A stretch of 17,472 bases of DNA from Firmicutes bacterium UBA6806 (lineage in GTDB: Bacteria > Bacillota > Clostridia > Peptostreptococcales > Acidaminobacteraceae), in assembly GCA_002452745.1 (NCBI GenBank), contig DKFC01000064.1, positions 1 to 17,472 of the forward strand, in the 5' to 3' direction. The first letter of the stretch is position 1. Every line of letters starts with the position of its first letter. Shown here piece by piece: positions 1-8,919 of this stretch. The notes beneath the pieces are model-generated. The model was not told the origin of the DNA. It saw only the letters and a program-made list of their open reading frames with translations, and searched no databases. A program made the translations under genes and the position numbers.

Positions 1-758
1 AAGCTTCACATAAAGTGGCAAAAAGTACGACTTGTAGGAATTTAGCAACGATTTTAGCAAAGGAGGGTTACAAGGTACTCGCAATCGATACAGACAATCA
101 AGCTTCAATGACAGACTGCTTTGGCATTGAAAAGCCGGAAACACTTGATACAACACTGTACCATTTGATGATGGCCGTTATGAATGAAGATGATCTTCCA
201 CCAAAAGAAAGCTACATATTTAAGAGGGATGGCGTGGATGTCATCCCCAGCAGTATTGAAATGTCAGCCATTGAAATGAACTTAGTTAGCACTATGAGTA
301 GGGAATACGTCTTAAAAACAATTACAGAACAGCTTAGAGAAGATTATGATTACATCATTATAGATTCAGCTCCATCCTTAGGTTTGATGACATTAAATGT
401 ATTAGCTGCTTGTGACAGCGTATTGATTCCAGCGACACCAGAGTACTTATCAGTAAAAGGACTGGAGTTATTGCTACAAACAATTATGAAGATAAAGCGT
501 CGTATAAATCCAAGGATTACTTTTGAAGGCATTCTGCTAACAATGTTTGATGAAAGAACCAATCTGTCTAAAAATATGATTGAAATGGTTGATGAAGCCT
601 ATGGTGAGCATATCAAAGTATTTGATATCAGAATTCCCAAATCAGTAAAAGTTGGAGAAGCCAATCTTCAAAGTAAATGTATTGTAGATTATATGCCAAC
701 GAATAAAGCGGCTATTGCATATCAGGAACTAGTAAAGGAGTTGATTTATAATGGATAA
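1..758 (+). CDS. parA: ParA-family partition ATPase, 5'-truncated by the window edge
   Basis: This is a ParA/Soj-type ATPase of the deviant-Walker family, which moves or positions DNA together with ParB. The frame is open to the left edge, so the N-terminus is missing; a GTG at 15 is an internal valine, not a credible start. Visible landmarks are the P-loop region (ASHKVAKSTTCRNLA, from position 3), the A' motif LAIDTDNQAS, and Walker B with its following segment (YIIIDSAPSLGLMT, about 110 residues after position 15). The P-loop is odd: the family motif is KGGxxK[ST], but here the two glycines are absent, which fits an in-frame 6-nt loss. The stop overlaps the parB start by 8 nt, so the pair is translationally coupled. 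The family call is firm; whether this copy still binds ATP is not. Confidence 0.92.
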   Translation, partial: ASHKVAKSTTCRNLATILAKEGYKVLAIDTDNQASMTDCFGIEKPETLDTTLYHLMMAVMNEDDLPPKESYIFKRDGVDVIPSSIEMSAIEMNLVSTMSREYVLKTITEQLREDYDYIIIDSAPSLGLMTLNVLAACDSVLIPATPEYLSVKGLELLLQTIMKIKRRINPRITFEGILLTMFDERTNLSKNMIEMVDEAYGEHIKVFDIRIPKSVKVGEANLQSKCIVDYMPTNKAAIAYQELVKELIYNG

Positions 759-1773
759 AACAAAAATGAAAAAAGTTGAAACCTTTGCCTCAATATTTGG
801 TGAAGATCATAGTGAAGTGCCATCTGAAAAAACAGATGGCACTACGTCATTAAAGCTTAACAATCTTATCCCTTTTAGAAACCATCCATTTAAGCTTTAT
901 GAGGGAGAACGATTCAATGACATGGTTGAGAGTATCAAACAGTATGGTGTCATCGTTCCTATTGTTGTAAGAAAAGTCGATGACAAATATGAAATTTTAT
1001 CTGGACATAACAGAGTAAATGCGGCTAAAGAAGCTGGATTAACTGAAGTTCCAACGGTTATTAAAGAAGGACTTACAGAAGAAGAAGCGACACTCATTGT
1101 CACAGAAACAAATCTAATGCAACGTTCTTTTTCAGAACTAGCTCATTCTGAAAGGGCAACAGTTATTTCAACAAGACATAGTGCTATGAAGAGTCAGGGA
1201 ATTAGAACAGATTTATTAAATGAGATAGAAATGCTTTCTAAAGCACCTAGTTCAATATCTTTGGTAACTTCGTATCCAATGGATACGAAGTTAGATTCAA
1301 AAGAAATAGTTGGGGATGAATATAATTTATCTAGAGCATCAGTAGCTCGTTACTTACGAATTAATGAGTTGAACGCTCAGCTAAAAGATCTAGTTGATGA
1401 AGGTAAAATTGCAATGCGAGCAGGAGTTGACCTTTCTTATCTATCACAGGAGAATCAAGAAATGGTGGAGGCCATTATTTCTGAAAACACCTTTAAAGTG
1501 GATATGAAAAAAGCTGCTCTTTTGAGAAAGCATGAGAAAGAAGGGAATCTAAACTGGAATACTGCCCAAAAGATTATCAGTGGCGATATGCTTAAAAGCA
1601 CTGGTAAAGTAAAACCATTTAAGCTTCAACCAACAATCATTTCAAAGTATTTTAATCCAAATGAAGATAAGAAGGCTATTGAAAAAACAATTGAAAAAGC
1701 TCTGGATTTTTACTTTAGCCAGATGAAAAACCAATCACATGACTTAGAGGAGGGGGAGGAGATGATTGAGTAG
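751..1773 (+). CDS. parB: ParB/Spo0J-like partition protein
   Basis: A 340-residue ParB-family DNA-binding protein, the partner of the upstream ParA. The ParB/Srx domain spans about residues 35-130. It has the LSGHNRVNAAKEAG box near residue 84 and the ETNLMQRSFSELAHSER segment near 118-135, which match the nucleotide-binding and arginine-rich boxes of the family. A helix-turn-helix follows at about 185-205 (EIVGDEYNLSRASVARYLRIN). The start is ATG inside the end of parA. The protein ends in an acidic tail (LEEGEEMIE) shared with other proteins of this element, although here that DNA also serves as the RBS for the next gene. Two perfect inverted repeats lie within the gene, one before the ParB domain and one in the linker before the HTH, both in regions where the family is variable. 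It may act in partition, in regulation, or both. Confidence 0.93.
   Translation: MDKTKMKKVETFASIFGEDHSEVPSEKTDGTTSLKLNNLIPFRNHPFKLYEGERFNDMVESIKQYGVIVPIVVRKVDDKYEILSGHNRVNAAKEAGLTEVPTVIKEGLTEEEATLIVTETNLMQRSFSELAHSERATVISTRHSAMKSQGIRTDLLNEIEMLSKAPSSISLVTSYPMDTKLDSKEIVGDEYNLSRASVARYLRINELNAQLKDLVDEGKIAMRAGVDLSYLSQENQEMVEAIISENTFKVDMKKAALLRKHEKEGNLNWNTAQKIISGDMLKSTGKVKPFKLQPTIISKYFNPNEDKKAIEKTIEKALDFYFSQMKNQSHDLEEGEEMIE
816..843. repeat. Perfect 11-bp inverted repeat with A6 loop, inside parB
   Basis: The arms AGTGCCATCTG (816-826) and CAGATGGCACT (833-843) are perfectly complementary around a loop of six A. The repeat codes for residues about 22-31 of ParB, ahead of the conserved domain. No T run follows, so it is not a terminator. 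It could be a protein-binding site or an mRNA hairpin. Confidence 0.8.
1265..1293. repeat. 29-bp perfect palindrome with loxP-like arms, inside parB
   Basis: The arms TAACTTCGTATCCA (1265-1278) and TGGATACGAAGTTA (1280-1293) are exact reverse complements around a single central A (1279). The outer 11 bases of each arm equal the corresponding 11 bases of the phage P1 loxP arm (ATAACTTCGTATA). They are separated by 7 bp here, against 10 bp in loxP. The repeat lies in frame in the variable linker between the ParB/Srx domain and the HTH. Function unknown; candidates are a parS-like centromere, an operator or a recombinase site. Confidence 0.9.
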
Positions 1774-4700
1774 ACTGACAGAAATCAAGGAAATTTATGA
1801 TTACATCTTGAAAGAAATTATGCAAGATGAGCAGGCGTGGAAAGACTTTTTAACCTTTCATGCAAGGATATATAAGCATAGCTTTAATAATGCCGTGCTT
1901 ATATATGCCCAAAGACCCGAAGCTACTTTAGTTGCAGATATGGAAATCTGGAACCGTCGTATCGGCAGATGGATAAACAGAGGCGCTAAGAGTATTGCAG
2001 TCTTTGATGATCAAAGTGCTTATTTGAAATTAAAATACCTATTTGATATTGAAGATACCCATGGTCAGCCACATACTATTCCTAAAGTGTGGCAATTAAA
2101 TGAAGTATTAGAATCACAGTTATTAGAAAGCTTTAAAGCAAATACCTTGTCAGAATGGATTGCAAGGCGGACTCATGAATCTGTCCTTGTTTATGCCTCA
2201 GATGTTCAGCAAGGACTTGAAAAAGAGCTGTCTAAGACCAAACTATCGGGACTACCCATTGAAGACGTTACAAGGCAGTTTATGCAGTCTCTTATGGATA
2301 GTGTAGAGTACATGACTGCCATTCGCTCAGGTATTGAAGAACCTAAGCTAAGTAATTTAAATGCATTTAATACAATAACAGATTTTGATTCAAAAGCATT
2401 AACCCTAAGATTAGGCTATTTGACAAGTACCATCTCAGAACAAATTTTAAGAGAAATTGAAAGAGAAATCAAAACCATCAAAAAAGAAAAAAGGAGTGTG
2501 AATGTCAATGAAACCCATGGAACTCAGTTATCAGGAAGTAAAAGGGATTTATCATCCTCAGATTCAAATATCGAGGGAGGAAAGCTACGACAAGAAGCCA
2601 CTAGGGAAGTACGGGCAGATGGCGATGAATTACCTGAAAGAGGAACACATCAATCGGTACAATTATCTAGTGACCGAAGGGACGTTGCTTCCAATGATGC
2701 ATCAAGTGAACGAGGAAGCGTGGGCGAGGATGGAGATACTTCAGGAGCAGATGCTACAGGAAGAACCATTACAGAATCCGACCAACACCTATCAGAGTTA
2801 TCGTCACAGGGAGATGATCAGAACGAGAGCGGAAGAGATCGTTCTTCAGGAAATCATCTTCAAGGAGAGATAGCAAAAGATTTAGAGCTGCCAGAGCGTA
2901 GCTCTTTTTTAATGGAGCTAACAGATGAAGAACTTATTGAAAAGGTACTACTAAGAGGTTCTGGATTTGAAGGTGGGAAACAACGGATTGTTGATTTCTT
3001 CTCAGAAGAACATACTGCAAAAGAAAAAGCAGACTTTCTAAAAAATGAATATGGAACTGGCGGTAGCTCTGTTACATTCACTGATGATCTAAGTGGTTTT
3101 GAAAATCACGACAGTAAAGGAATTACCATTGATCTTTATAAAACAGATAAAGAAATTCATTTGTCTTGGGCTAAAGTTGCTTCCGGGATCGATGCCTTAA
3201 TTGATAACGGTAAATACTTTGAAGCTCGGTATAAAAATGATAATCCACCAACAAGAAAGGCAGTGTATCAACCAACGCTATTTGACATCAATTACGCTGA
3301 AAATGACATTGTACATGAAAATTATAATAAGCTACTGAAGATTGCCCCTGGTATCTTAAACGGACGTTATAGTTATATGAAGCTAAAAGCACCTGGCTTT
3401 ATGGACCTTGTTATTGAAAAGCTCAATGAGAATAGAATCTCTCTATCCCATTATTACGAACAAAATGGAGATTTAATGAGTGATCCGGATATGGAACTCA
3501 TTGTTGACCAGAATCAAAAGACATTAACAGCAGCCACCTTTCAGCAAGATAACATGGCAATCTATCATGAAGCATATCAGGGTGATGAATTAGTTAACCC
3601 TGATTTAGAAGATGAGTTAAATGATTTTCTGAAAGATTGGTTATCGAATATTGCTAGGCAAGGTCACATTGTTTACAAGGCTTATTATTCAGAGGATGTA
3701 GACGAAGCAAACGTAGAACCAACCTTTGATGATAAAGGTCATGAAATCATTATTGAAGCACCTTCAGAAAAGGATGATTTATTGGACCTAGAAGATGAGG
3801 ATCTCCATGAATATCCCTTAGAAGTAGGCATGGAAGTGGATATTGAGGGAAGGAAATTTCAAATCGAATCCGTTGACTATGATAATAATGCTGTATCTCT
3901 TATGGATTTAACTTTTGCAGATCAAACTGGGTATCCTATTTTCAGAAAAGAAAGTGTTGATTTTGTTTTAGATTATCTGCCCGATGAGAAACCACTGACT
4001 GAAGAAGAAAAGTGGGGCATTGTATCCATTGGTTCAGTTGAAGATGAAAAGCAAAAACAGGAACAATCTTCAAAAATCAATTATCAATTTTCACCTGAAG
4101 ATGAGATTGGTATTGGTGGGCTAAAAACAAAATTCAGAGCCAATGTTGAAGCGATTAAAACTTTGAAAGTCATTGAAGCAGAGAACCGTATGGCCACGGA
4201 TAAAGAACAATCCATCTTAGCTAGGTACGTTGGTTGGGGTGGTATGCCACAAGCTTTTGATATGGGGGCAAGTGGTTGGAGCAATGAATACGGTGAACTA
4301 AAAAAACTGTTGTCACAAGAAGAATATGATAGTGCAAAAGCTTCAACACCTAATGCCCACTATACATCTTCGGTTGTTATTCAAAGTATTTATCAAGCAC
4401 TTGATCAGTTTAGTTTTAAAAAGGGAAACATCTTGGAACCTTCCCTGGGTGTTGGTAATTTCTTTTCCCACCTTCCTGATTCTATGAATAGGGCAAAACT
4501 TTTTGGGGTTGAACTAGATGATGTATCCGGACGTATTGCAAGGCAGCTCTATCAGAAAGCGCAGATTCAAGTCAAAGGCTATGAAGAAACACAGTTTGAA
4601 GATAACTTTTTTGATGTAGCTATTGGCAATGTACCTTTTGGGAATTACAAAGTATATGACAGACTTTATGATAAGCATAACTTTATGATCCATGATTATT

Positions 4701-7700
4701 TCTTTGCTAAAACACTAGATAAAGTACGTCCTGGTGGCATCATTGCCTTTGTTACCAGTAAGGGAACCATGGACAAAAAAGATCAAGCTGTCAGGAAGTA
4801 TATTTCTGAAAGAGCTGAGCTGATAGGTGCAATACGATTACCCAATACAGCATTTAAAGAAAATGCCAATACTGATGTAACCGCTGATATTCTTTTTCTT
4901 AAAAAAAGAGAACGCAGATCGGTGGAAATACCAAGGTGGTTATCGGCATCTGATAATGAAAATGGGGTCCCCGTCAATCAATATTTCATTGACCATCCCC
5001 ATATGATGCTTGGTGAGATGGTATTTGATGAAAGGATGTTTGGTAGAGACAGTCGTTATACCACGTGTGTAAATACAAACAGTAACTTTAATCTAGGGGA
5101 ATATCTATCAGAAGCTGTGTCTCATCTTCAAGCTGAAATTGGTTATTACGAGCATGCGAAAAAAGAGGATAGCGATGATATACCTGCTGATCCTAAGTAC
5201 AAGAACTACTCTTATGCCTTTATTGATGACAAACTTTATTACCGTGAAAATTCTATTATGAGACGAATGGATTATACCGGTAAAACCCTTGAACGAATTC
5301 AAGGCATGATGGCAATTCGGGATATAACAAGAAAAATCATTACACTTCAAACGGAAGGTTGCACTAAAGAAGCACTTGAAATGGCTCAAGACCAGTTAAA
5401 TCAAATCTATGATGCATTTGTTAAAGACTATGATTATATGACTTCAAGACCCAATGCCAGTGCCTTCCGTGATGACAATGACTACCCACTTTTATGTTCT
5501 CTAGAGGTGGAGGATGAAGATCATCATGTCACAAAGGCAGATATGTTTACCAAAAGAACCATTAAGCCTTATGAATCCATAACAGATGTAGATTCTGCAT
5601 TTGAAGCATTAACAGCGTCCTTAAATGAAAAAGGCATGGTGGATATTCCATTTATGGCTGAGCTTTATGATGAAGAACCTCAAGTCATCATTAAGGAGCT
5701 TGAACAAGACATCTATCTGAACCCTGAAAAGTATGATGAAAATGATGCTTTGAGAGGATGGGAAACAGCTGATGAATACCTTTCAGGTGATGTGAGGCAA
5801 AAGCTTAAATTTGCCAAAGTTTTTGCGGATATGAATCCAGAATTCTTTTTAAAAAATGTGCCTGCCCTAGAAAAAGTACAACCCATTGATCTTGAGGCCA
5901 GTGATATCGATGTAAGGTTAGGGACTACATGGATTGAAACAGCAGATTATGAACAGTTCATCTATGAGACCTTGAAAACACCGAGATATTATCACAATAC
6001 CGGTGGCAGAAACGAAATTAAAGTACATTACAACAATTACAATGCAAGCTTTGGTGTTGAGAACAAAGGATTAGATGGGTATTCAGTTTCAGCAAAAGAA
6101 ACCTTTGGTACATCTAGAATTAATGCTTACTACATCATTGAAGACAGCTTGAATCTTAGAAATTCTACGGTTAAAGATCGTGTTGAAGATGGAGACAGTA
6201 TAAAATATGTTATCAACAAAAAAGAGACCATGTTAGCAAGAGAAAAACAATCACTGCTAAAACAAGCCTTTAAAGAATGGTTATTTAAAGAACCAGAGAG
6301 ACGTAAAAAGTATGTAGATTATTATAATCAGCACTATAACAATATCCGCCTGAGAGAATATGATGGCAGTCATTTAAAATTGCCAGGCATGAATCCAGAT
6401 ATAAAATTAAGAGATCACCAAACAGCTGCCATTGCAAGAATTATTTATGGTGGCAGTACACTTCTAGCGCATTCTGTAGGGGCAGGAAAAACCTTTGAAA
6501 TGGTTGCCAGCTGTATGGAGCAAAAGCGACTGGGACTGATAAATAAAGCAGTTCTTGTTGTACCAAATCATTTAACTCAGCATATCGGCAGTGAGTTTTT
6601 AAGGCTTTATCCATTGGCTAATATTCTAGTCACCACAAAAAAGGACTTTCAAAAATCCAATCGAAGACGTTTTGTTAGTCGTATTGCTACAGGCGCTTAT
6701 GATGCTGTTATTATGGGACACTCGCAATTTGAGAAAATCCCTGTATCGAAAGAGCGTCAGGAAGAAATGATCCATCGGCAGATCAATGATATCTCTGCTG
6801 TTATTGCTGATGCAAAAAAGAGTAATGGCGAAAACTGGAGTATTAAGCAGATGGAAAAACTCAAGCTATCACTAACATCTGAAATCAAACGACTTCACGA
6901 CAGCCCCAAAGATGATGTGATTAACTTTGAAGAGCTTGGAATAGATTGCGTTTATGTAGATGAAGCGCATTATTTTAAGAACTGTGCTGTATTTTCAAAG
7001 ATAAGAAATGTTGCGGGAATATCTAATACACGTAGTAAAAAATCCATGGATATGCTCATGAAAACACAGTATATTCAAGACATCAATCAAGGTAGGGGTG
7101 TCATCTTTGCGACTGGTACCCCCATCAGTAATTCCATGACGGAAATGTATGTGATGCAAAGGTATATTCAAAATAAGGAGCTTGAAGCAAGAGGAATTCA
7201 TCACTTTGATGCATGGGCAGCACAGTTTGGAGAAGTGGTTTCGAGTCTTGAATTAGCACCTGAAGGAACAGGATATCGCTATAAAAGCAGATTTGCTAAG
7301 TTCTCGAATTTACCTGAACTCATGACGATTTTTAAAAATATGGCAGATGTAAAAACAGCGGATATGCTTAATTTACCTATTCCTAAGTTAAAAGGTGATA
7401 AACATAAGTTGATTTCAGCTGAGTCAAGTGATTTTACAAAAGAAATCATGGAAAGCTTTGTCGATAGGGCTAGTGATATTCGAAATGGTATGGTTGATCC
7501 AAGGATTGATAACATGCTTAAGATAACCAACGAAGCAAGACTTTTAGGCCTTGATCCAAGACTCCTTTATGATGAAGCACCTAATGAACCAGATAGCAAA
7601 GTCAATCAGTGTATTGATAAAGTCTTTGAAGAATATAAGGAGAGCCATGCTTTTAAAGGAACACAAATCATATTTTGTGATGTAGGAACGCCTAATTCAG

Positions 7701-8872
7701 ATGGGCGTTTTTCTGTTTATCCCTATATCAAAGAGGAATTGATAAAGAGAGGTATTCCAGAAAAAGAAGTTTGTTTCATACACGATGCTAACAGTGAGGC
7801 GCAAAGAGAAACCCTATTTGCAGATATGCGTAGTGGTAACAAACGAATTATCCTTGGTTCAACTGCCAAGATGGGCACAGGAACCAATATTCAAGACCGT
7901 TTAATTGCCCTCCATCATTTAGACTGCCCTTGGAGACCAAGCGATCTGGAGCAGCGGGAAGGAAGAATCCTAAGACAAGGCAATCAAAATAAAGCTGTAA
8001 ACATCTATAAATACGTTACAAAATCAACATTTGACAGCTATTTGTGGCAAATTGTCGAGAATAAACAGCGCTTCATTAGCCAAATCATGACTAGCAAATC
8101 CGTTGCAAGAAATGCCGAAGATATTGATGAAACAGTACTATCTTTTGCAGAAGTTAAAGCCCTGGCAATAGGTAATCCTTTGATTAAAGAAAAGATGGAT
8201 ATTGATAATGAAGTCAGTCGATTAAGTCTTTTAAAGTCTGAATACAACAGTAGAAGGTATGCCATGGAGGATAATTTCACCTACAAATATCCAAAGCTGA
8301 TTCAACAGGCAAAACAGCGACTTGAAGGATTGATTAAGGACATCAGTAGGCGAGATATGAATAAGACAGAAGAGTTTCAAATCAATGTTGATGGTAAGTT
8401 TTTTGATGAAAGGGATAAAGCCGGAACTTATCTTCAGGTGTTACTTTCAAGGATTGAACCAGATAAAGAAACTCATGTGGGTACATTTAATGGCTTTGAT
8501 CTTTTAATCCTAAAGAATAATTTCTTTGGTCAGCATAAAATGAGCCTTCATGCAGAGCAAAAGTACGAAGTTGAATTTGGAGATAGTCCCCACGGTAATA
8601 TGGTAAGGCTTGAAAACCTTTTGGAAGGTCTTGAAAAGCGCCTTGAAAAGACAGAAAGCCAGATTGATGAGAATGAAAGAAATATGACCCAGTCCAAGGA
8701 AGAATGGGAGAAACCATTTATGTATGAGGAAGCATTATCGCAGAAGTTAAAGCGACAATTTGAACTGAACGCTGAACTAGATATGGATAAAGGGGATGAT
8801 GGCATAGCAGTCAGTGAAGAAGATTTTAATGAAGATGTGATAACTGAAGATGATGAAGAAATGACAGTATAG
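1766..8872 (+). CDS. Giant ICE protein: ArdC-like N-terminus, N6-adenine methylase-like domain and SNF2-type helicase
   Basis: A 2368-residue multidomain protein of the type found in clostridial conjugative elements, presumed to modify and remodel element DNA. The start is TTG 1766, just after the AGGAG at 1757-1761 and overlapping the parB stop. Residues 1-75 resemble the ArdC N-terminal domain (FNNAVLIYAQRPEAT). Residues about 246-369 are a low-complexity S/D/E/R/G linker. A DUF6908-like segment (ISLSHYYEQNGDLMSDPDME) starts near 560. YVGWGG lies near 821, the SAM-binding motif PSLGVGNFF near 892 and NVPFG near 955. Helicase motifs follow: HSVGAGKT (about 1569), VYVDEAH (about 1730), ATGTPISNS (about 1782) and QREGRILRQGN (about 2062). 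The C-terminal part is coiled-coil-like and ends in EDDEEMTV. The methylase motif NVPFG in place of NPPY is normal in this family as I know it. Substrate and target site are unknown. Confidence 0.93.
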   Translation: MSRLTEIKEIYDYILKEIMQDEQAWKDFLTFHARIYKHSFNNAVLIYAQRPEATLVADMEIWNRRIGRWINRGAKSIAVFDDQSAYLKLKYLFDIEDTHGQPHTIPKVWQLNEVLESQLLESFKANTLSEWIARRTHESVLVYASDVQQGLEKELSKTKLSGLPIEDVTRQFMQSLMDSVEYMTAIRSGIEEPKLSNLNAFNTITDFDSKALTLRLGYLTSTISEQILREIEREIKTIKKEKRSVNVNETHGTQLSGSKRDLSSSDSNIEGGKLRQEATREVRADGDELPERGTHQSVQLSSDRRDVASNDASSERGSVGEDGDTSGADATGRTITESDQHLSELSSQGDDQNESGRDRSSGNHLQGEIAKDLELPERSSFLMELTDEELIEKVLLRGSGFEGGKQRIVDFFSEEHTAKEKADFLKNEYGTGGSSVTFTDDLSGFENHDSKGITIDLYKTDKEIHLSWAKVASGIDALIDNGKYFEARYKNDNPPTRKAVYQPTLFDINYAENDIVHENYNKLLKIAPGILNGRYSYMKLKAPGFMDLVIEKLNENRISLSHYYEQNGDLMSDPDMELIVDQNQKTLTAATFQQDNMAIYHEAYQGDELVNPDLEDELNDFLKDWLSNIARQGHIVYKAYYSEDVDEANVEPTFDDKGHEIIIEAPSEKDDLLDLEDEDLHEYPLEVGMEVDIEGRKFQIESVDYDNNAVSLMDLTFADQTGYPIFRKESVDFVLDYLPDEKPLTEEEKWGIVSIGSVEDEKQKQEQSSKINYQFSPEDEIGIGGLKTKFRANVEAIKTLKVIEAENRMATDKEQSILARYVGWGGMPQAFDMGASGWSNEYGELKKLLSQEEYDSAKASTPNAHYTSSVVIQSIYQALDQFSFKKGNILEPSLGVGNFFSHLPDSMNRAKLFGVELDDVSGRIARQLYQKAQIQVKGYEETQFEDNFFDVAIGNVPFGNYKVYDRLYDKHNFMIHDYFFAKTLDKVRPGGIIAFVTSKGTMDKKDQAVRKYISERAELIGAIRLPNTAFKENANTDVTADILFLKKRERRSVEIPRWLSASDNENGVPVNQYFIDHPHMMLGEMVFDERMFGRDSRYTTCVNTNSNFNLGEYLSEAVSHLQAEIGYYEHAKKEDSDDIPADPKYKNYSYAFIDDKLYYRENSIMRRMDYTGKTLERIQGMMAIRDITRKIITLQTEGCTKEALEMAQDQLNQIYDAFVKDYDYMTSRPNASAFRDDNDYPLLCSLEVEDEDHHVTKADMFTKRTIKPYESITDVDSAFEALTASLNEKGMVDIPFMAELYDEEPQVIIKELEQDIYLNPEKYDENDALRGWETADEYLSGDVRQKLKFAKVFADMNPEFFLKNVPALEKVQPIDLEASDIDVRLGTTWIETADYEQFIYETLKTPRYYHNTGGRNEIKVHYNNYNASFGVENKGLDGYSVSAKETFGTSRINAYYIIEDSLNLRNSTVKDRVEDGDSIKYVINKKETMLAREKQSLLKQAFKEWLFKEPERRKKYVDYYNQHYNNIRLREYDGSHLKLPGMNPDIKLRDHQTAAIARIIYGGSTLLAHSVGAGKTFEMVASCMEQKRLGLINKAVLVVPNHLTQHIGSEFLRLYPLANILVTTKKDFQKSNRRRFVSRIATGAYDAVIMGHSQFEKIPVSKERQEEMIHRQINDISAVIADAKKSNGENWSIKQMEKLKLSLTSEIKRLHDSPKDDVINFEELGIDCVYVDEAHYFKNCAVFSKIRNVAGISNTRSKKSMDMLMKTQYIQDINQGRGVIFATGTPISNSMTEMYVMQRYIQNKELEARGIHHFDAWAAQFGEVVSSLELAPEGTGYRYKSRFAKFSNLPELMTIFKNMADVKTADMLNLPIPKLKGDKHKLISAESSDFTKEIMESFVDRASDIRNGMVDPRIDNMLKITNEARLLGLDPRLLYDEAPNEPDSKVNQCIDKVFEEYKESHAFKGTQIIFCDVGTPNSDGRFSVYPYIKEELIKRGIPEKEVCFIHDANSEAQRETLFADMRSGNKRIILGSTAKMGTGTNIQDRLIALHHLDCPWRPSDLEQREGRILRQGNQNKAVNIYKYVTKSTFDSYLWQIVENKQRFISQIMTSKSVARNAEDIDETVLSFAEVKALAIGNPLIKEKMDIDNEVSRLSLLKSEYNSRRYAMEDNFTYKYPKLIQQAKQRLEGLIKDISRRDMNKTEEFQINVDGKFFDERDKAGTYLQVLLSRIEPDKETHVGTFNGFDLLILKNNFFGQHKMSLHAEQKYEVEFGDSPHGNMVRLENLLEGLEKRLEKTESQIDENERNMTQSKEEWEKPFMYEEALSQKLKRQFELNAELDMDKGDDGIAVSEEDFNEDVITEDDEEMTV
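2502..2873 (+). CDS. tnpV: TnpV-family protein encoded in the +1 frame inside the giant gene
   Basis: A 123-residue ORF overlaps the giant gene completely, in the +1 frame. It resembles the TnpV family, named after tnpV of Tn4451: KKPLGKYGQMAMNYLKEEH followed by an amphipathic helical stretch, and a terminal RTRAEEIVLQEIIF that matches the family's conserved ending by my recollection. An RBS (AAGGAG, 2491-2496) precedes ATG 2502, with a second ATG at 2508. The sequence is complex and helical, whereas the giant's frame over the same bases is a low-complexity linker, so this frame appears to be the constrained one. The biochemical role of TnpV is not established. The main doubt is expression, since ribosomes translating the giant gene cross the same mRNA. 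Confidence 0.72.
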   Translation: MSMKPMELSYQEVKGIYHPQIQISREESYDKKPLGKYGQMAMNYLKEEHINRYNYLVTEGTLLPMMHQVNEEAWARMEILQEQMLQEEPLQNPTNTYQSYRHREMIRTRAEEIVLQEIIFKER

Positions 8873-8875
8873 TAT

Positions 8876-8899
8876 AGCAGGGGGAAACCCCTGCTTTTT
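8876..8899 (+). terminator. Intrinsic terminator after the giant gene
   Basis: The stem AGCAGGGG (8876-8883) pairs perfectly with CCCCTGCT (8888-8895) around a GAAA loop (GNRA type), and TTTTT follows (8895-8899). It starts 4 nt past the giant gene's stop and ends 20 nt before the next start. With no obvious promoter between, it probably attenuates transcription into the downstream genes. Confidence 0.8.
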
Positions 8900-8919
8900 A
8901 AATGGAAGGAGTTGAATTT

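Noticed and set aside
1..6. HindIII site exactly at the window start, suggesting a clone boundary
   Set aside because: AAGCTT occurs several more times in the window (for example near 853 and 1620), so it carries no information.
4624..4645. NVPFG in place of the NPPY/F catalytic motif in the methylase domain
   Set aside because: As far as I know this is the normal form in this family of giant ICE proteins, so it is not a sign of decay.
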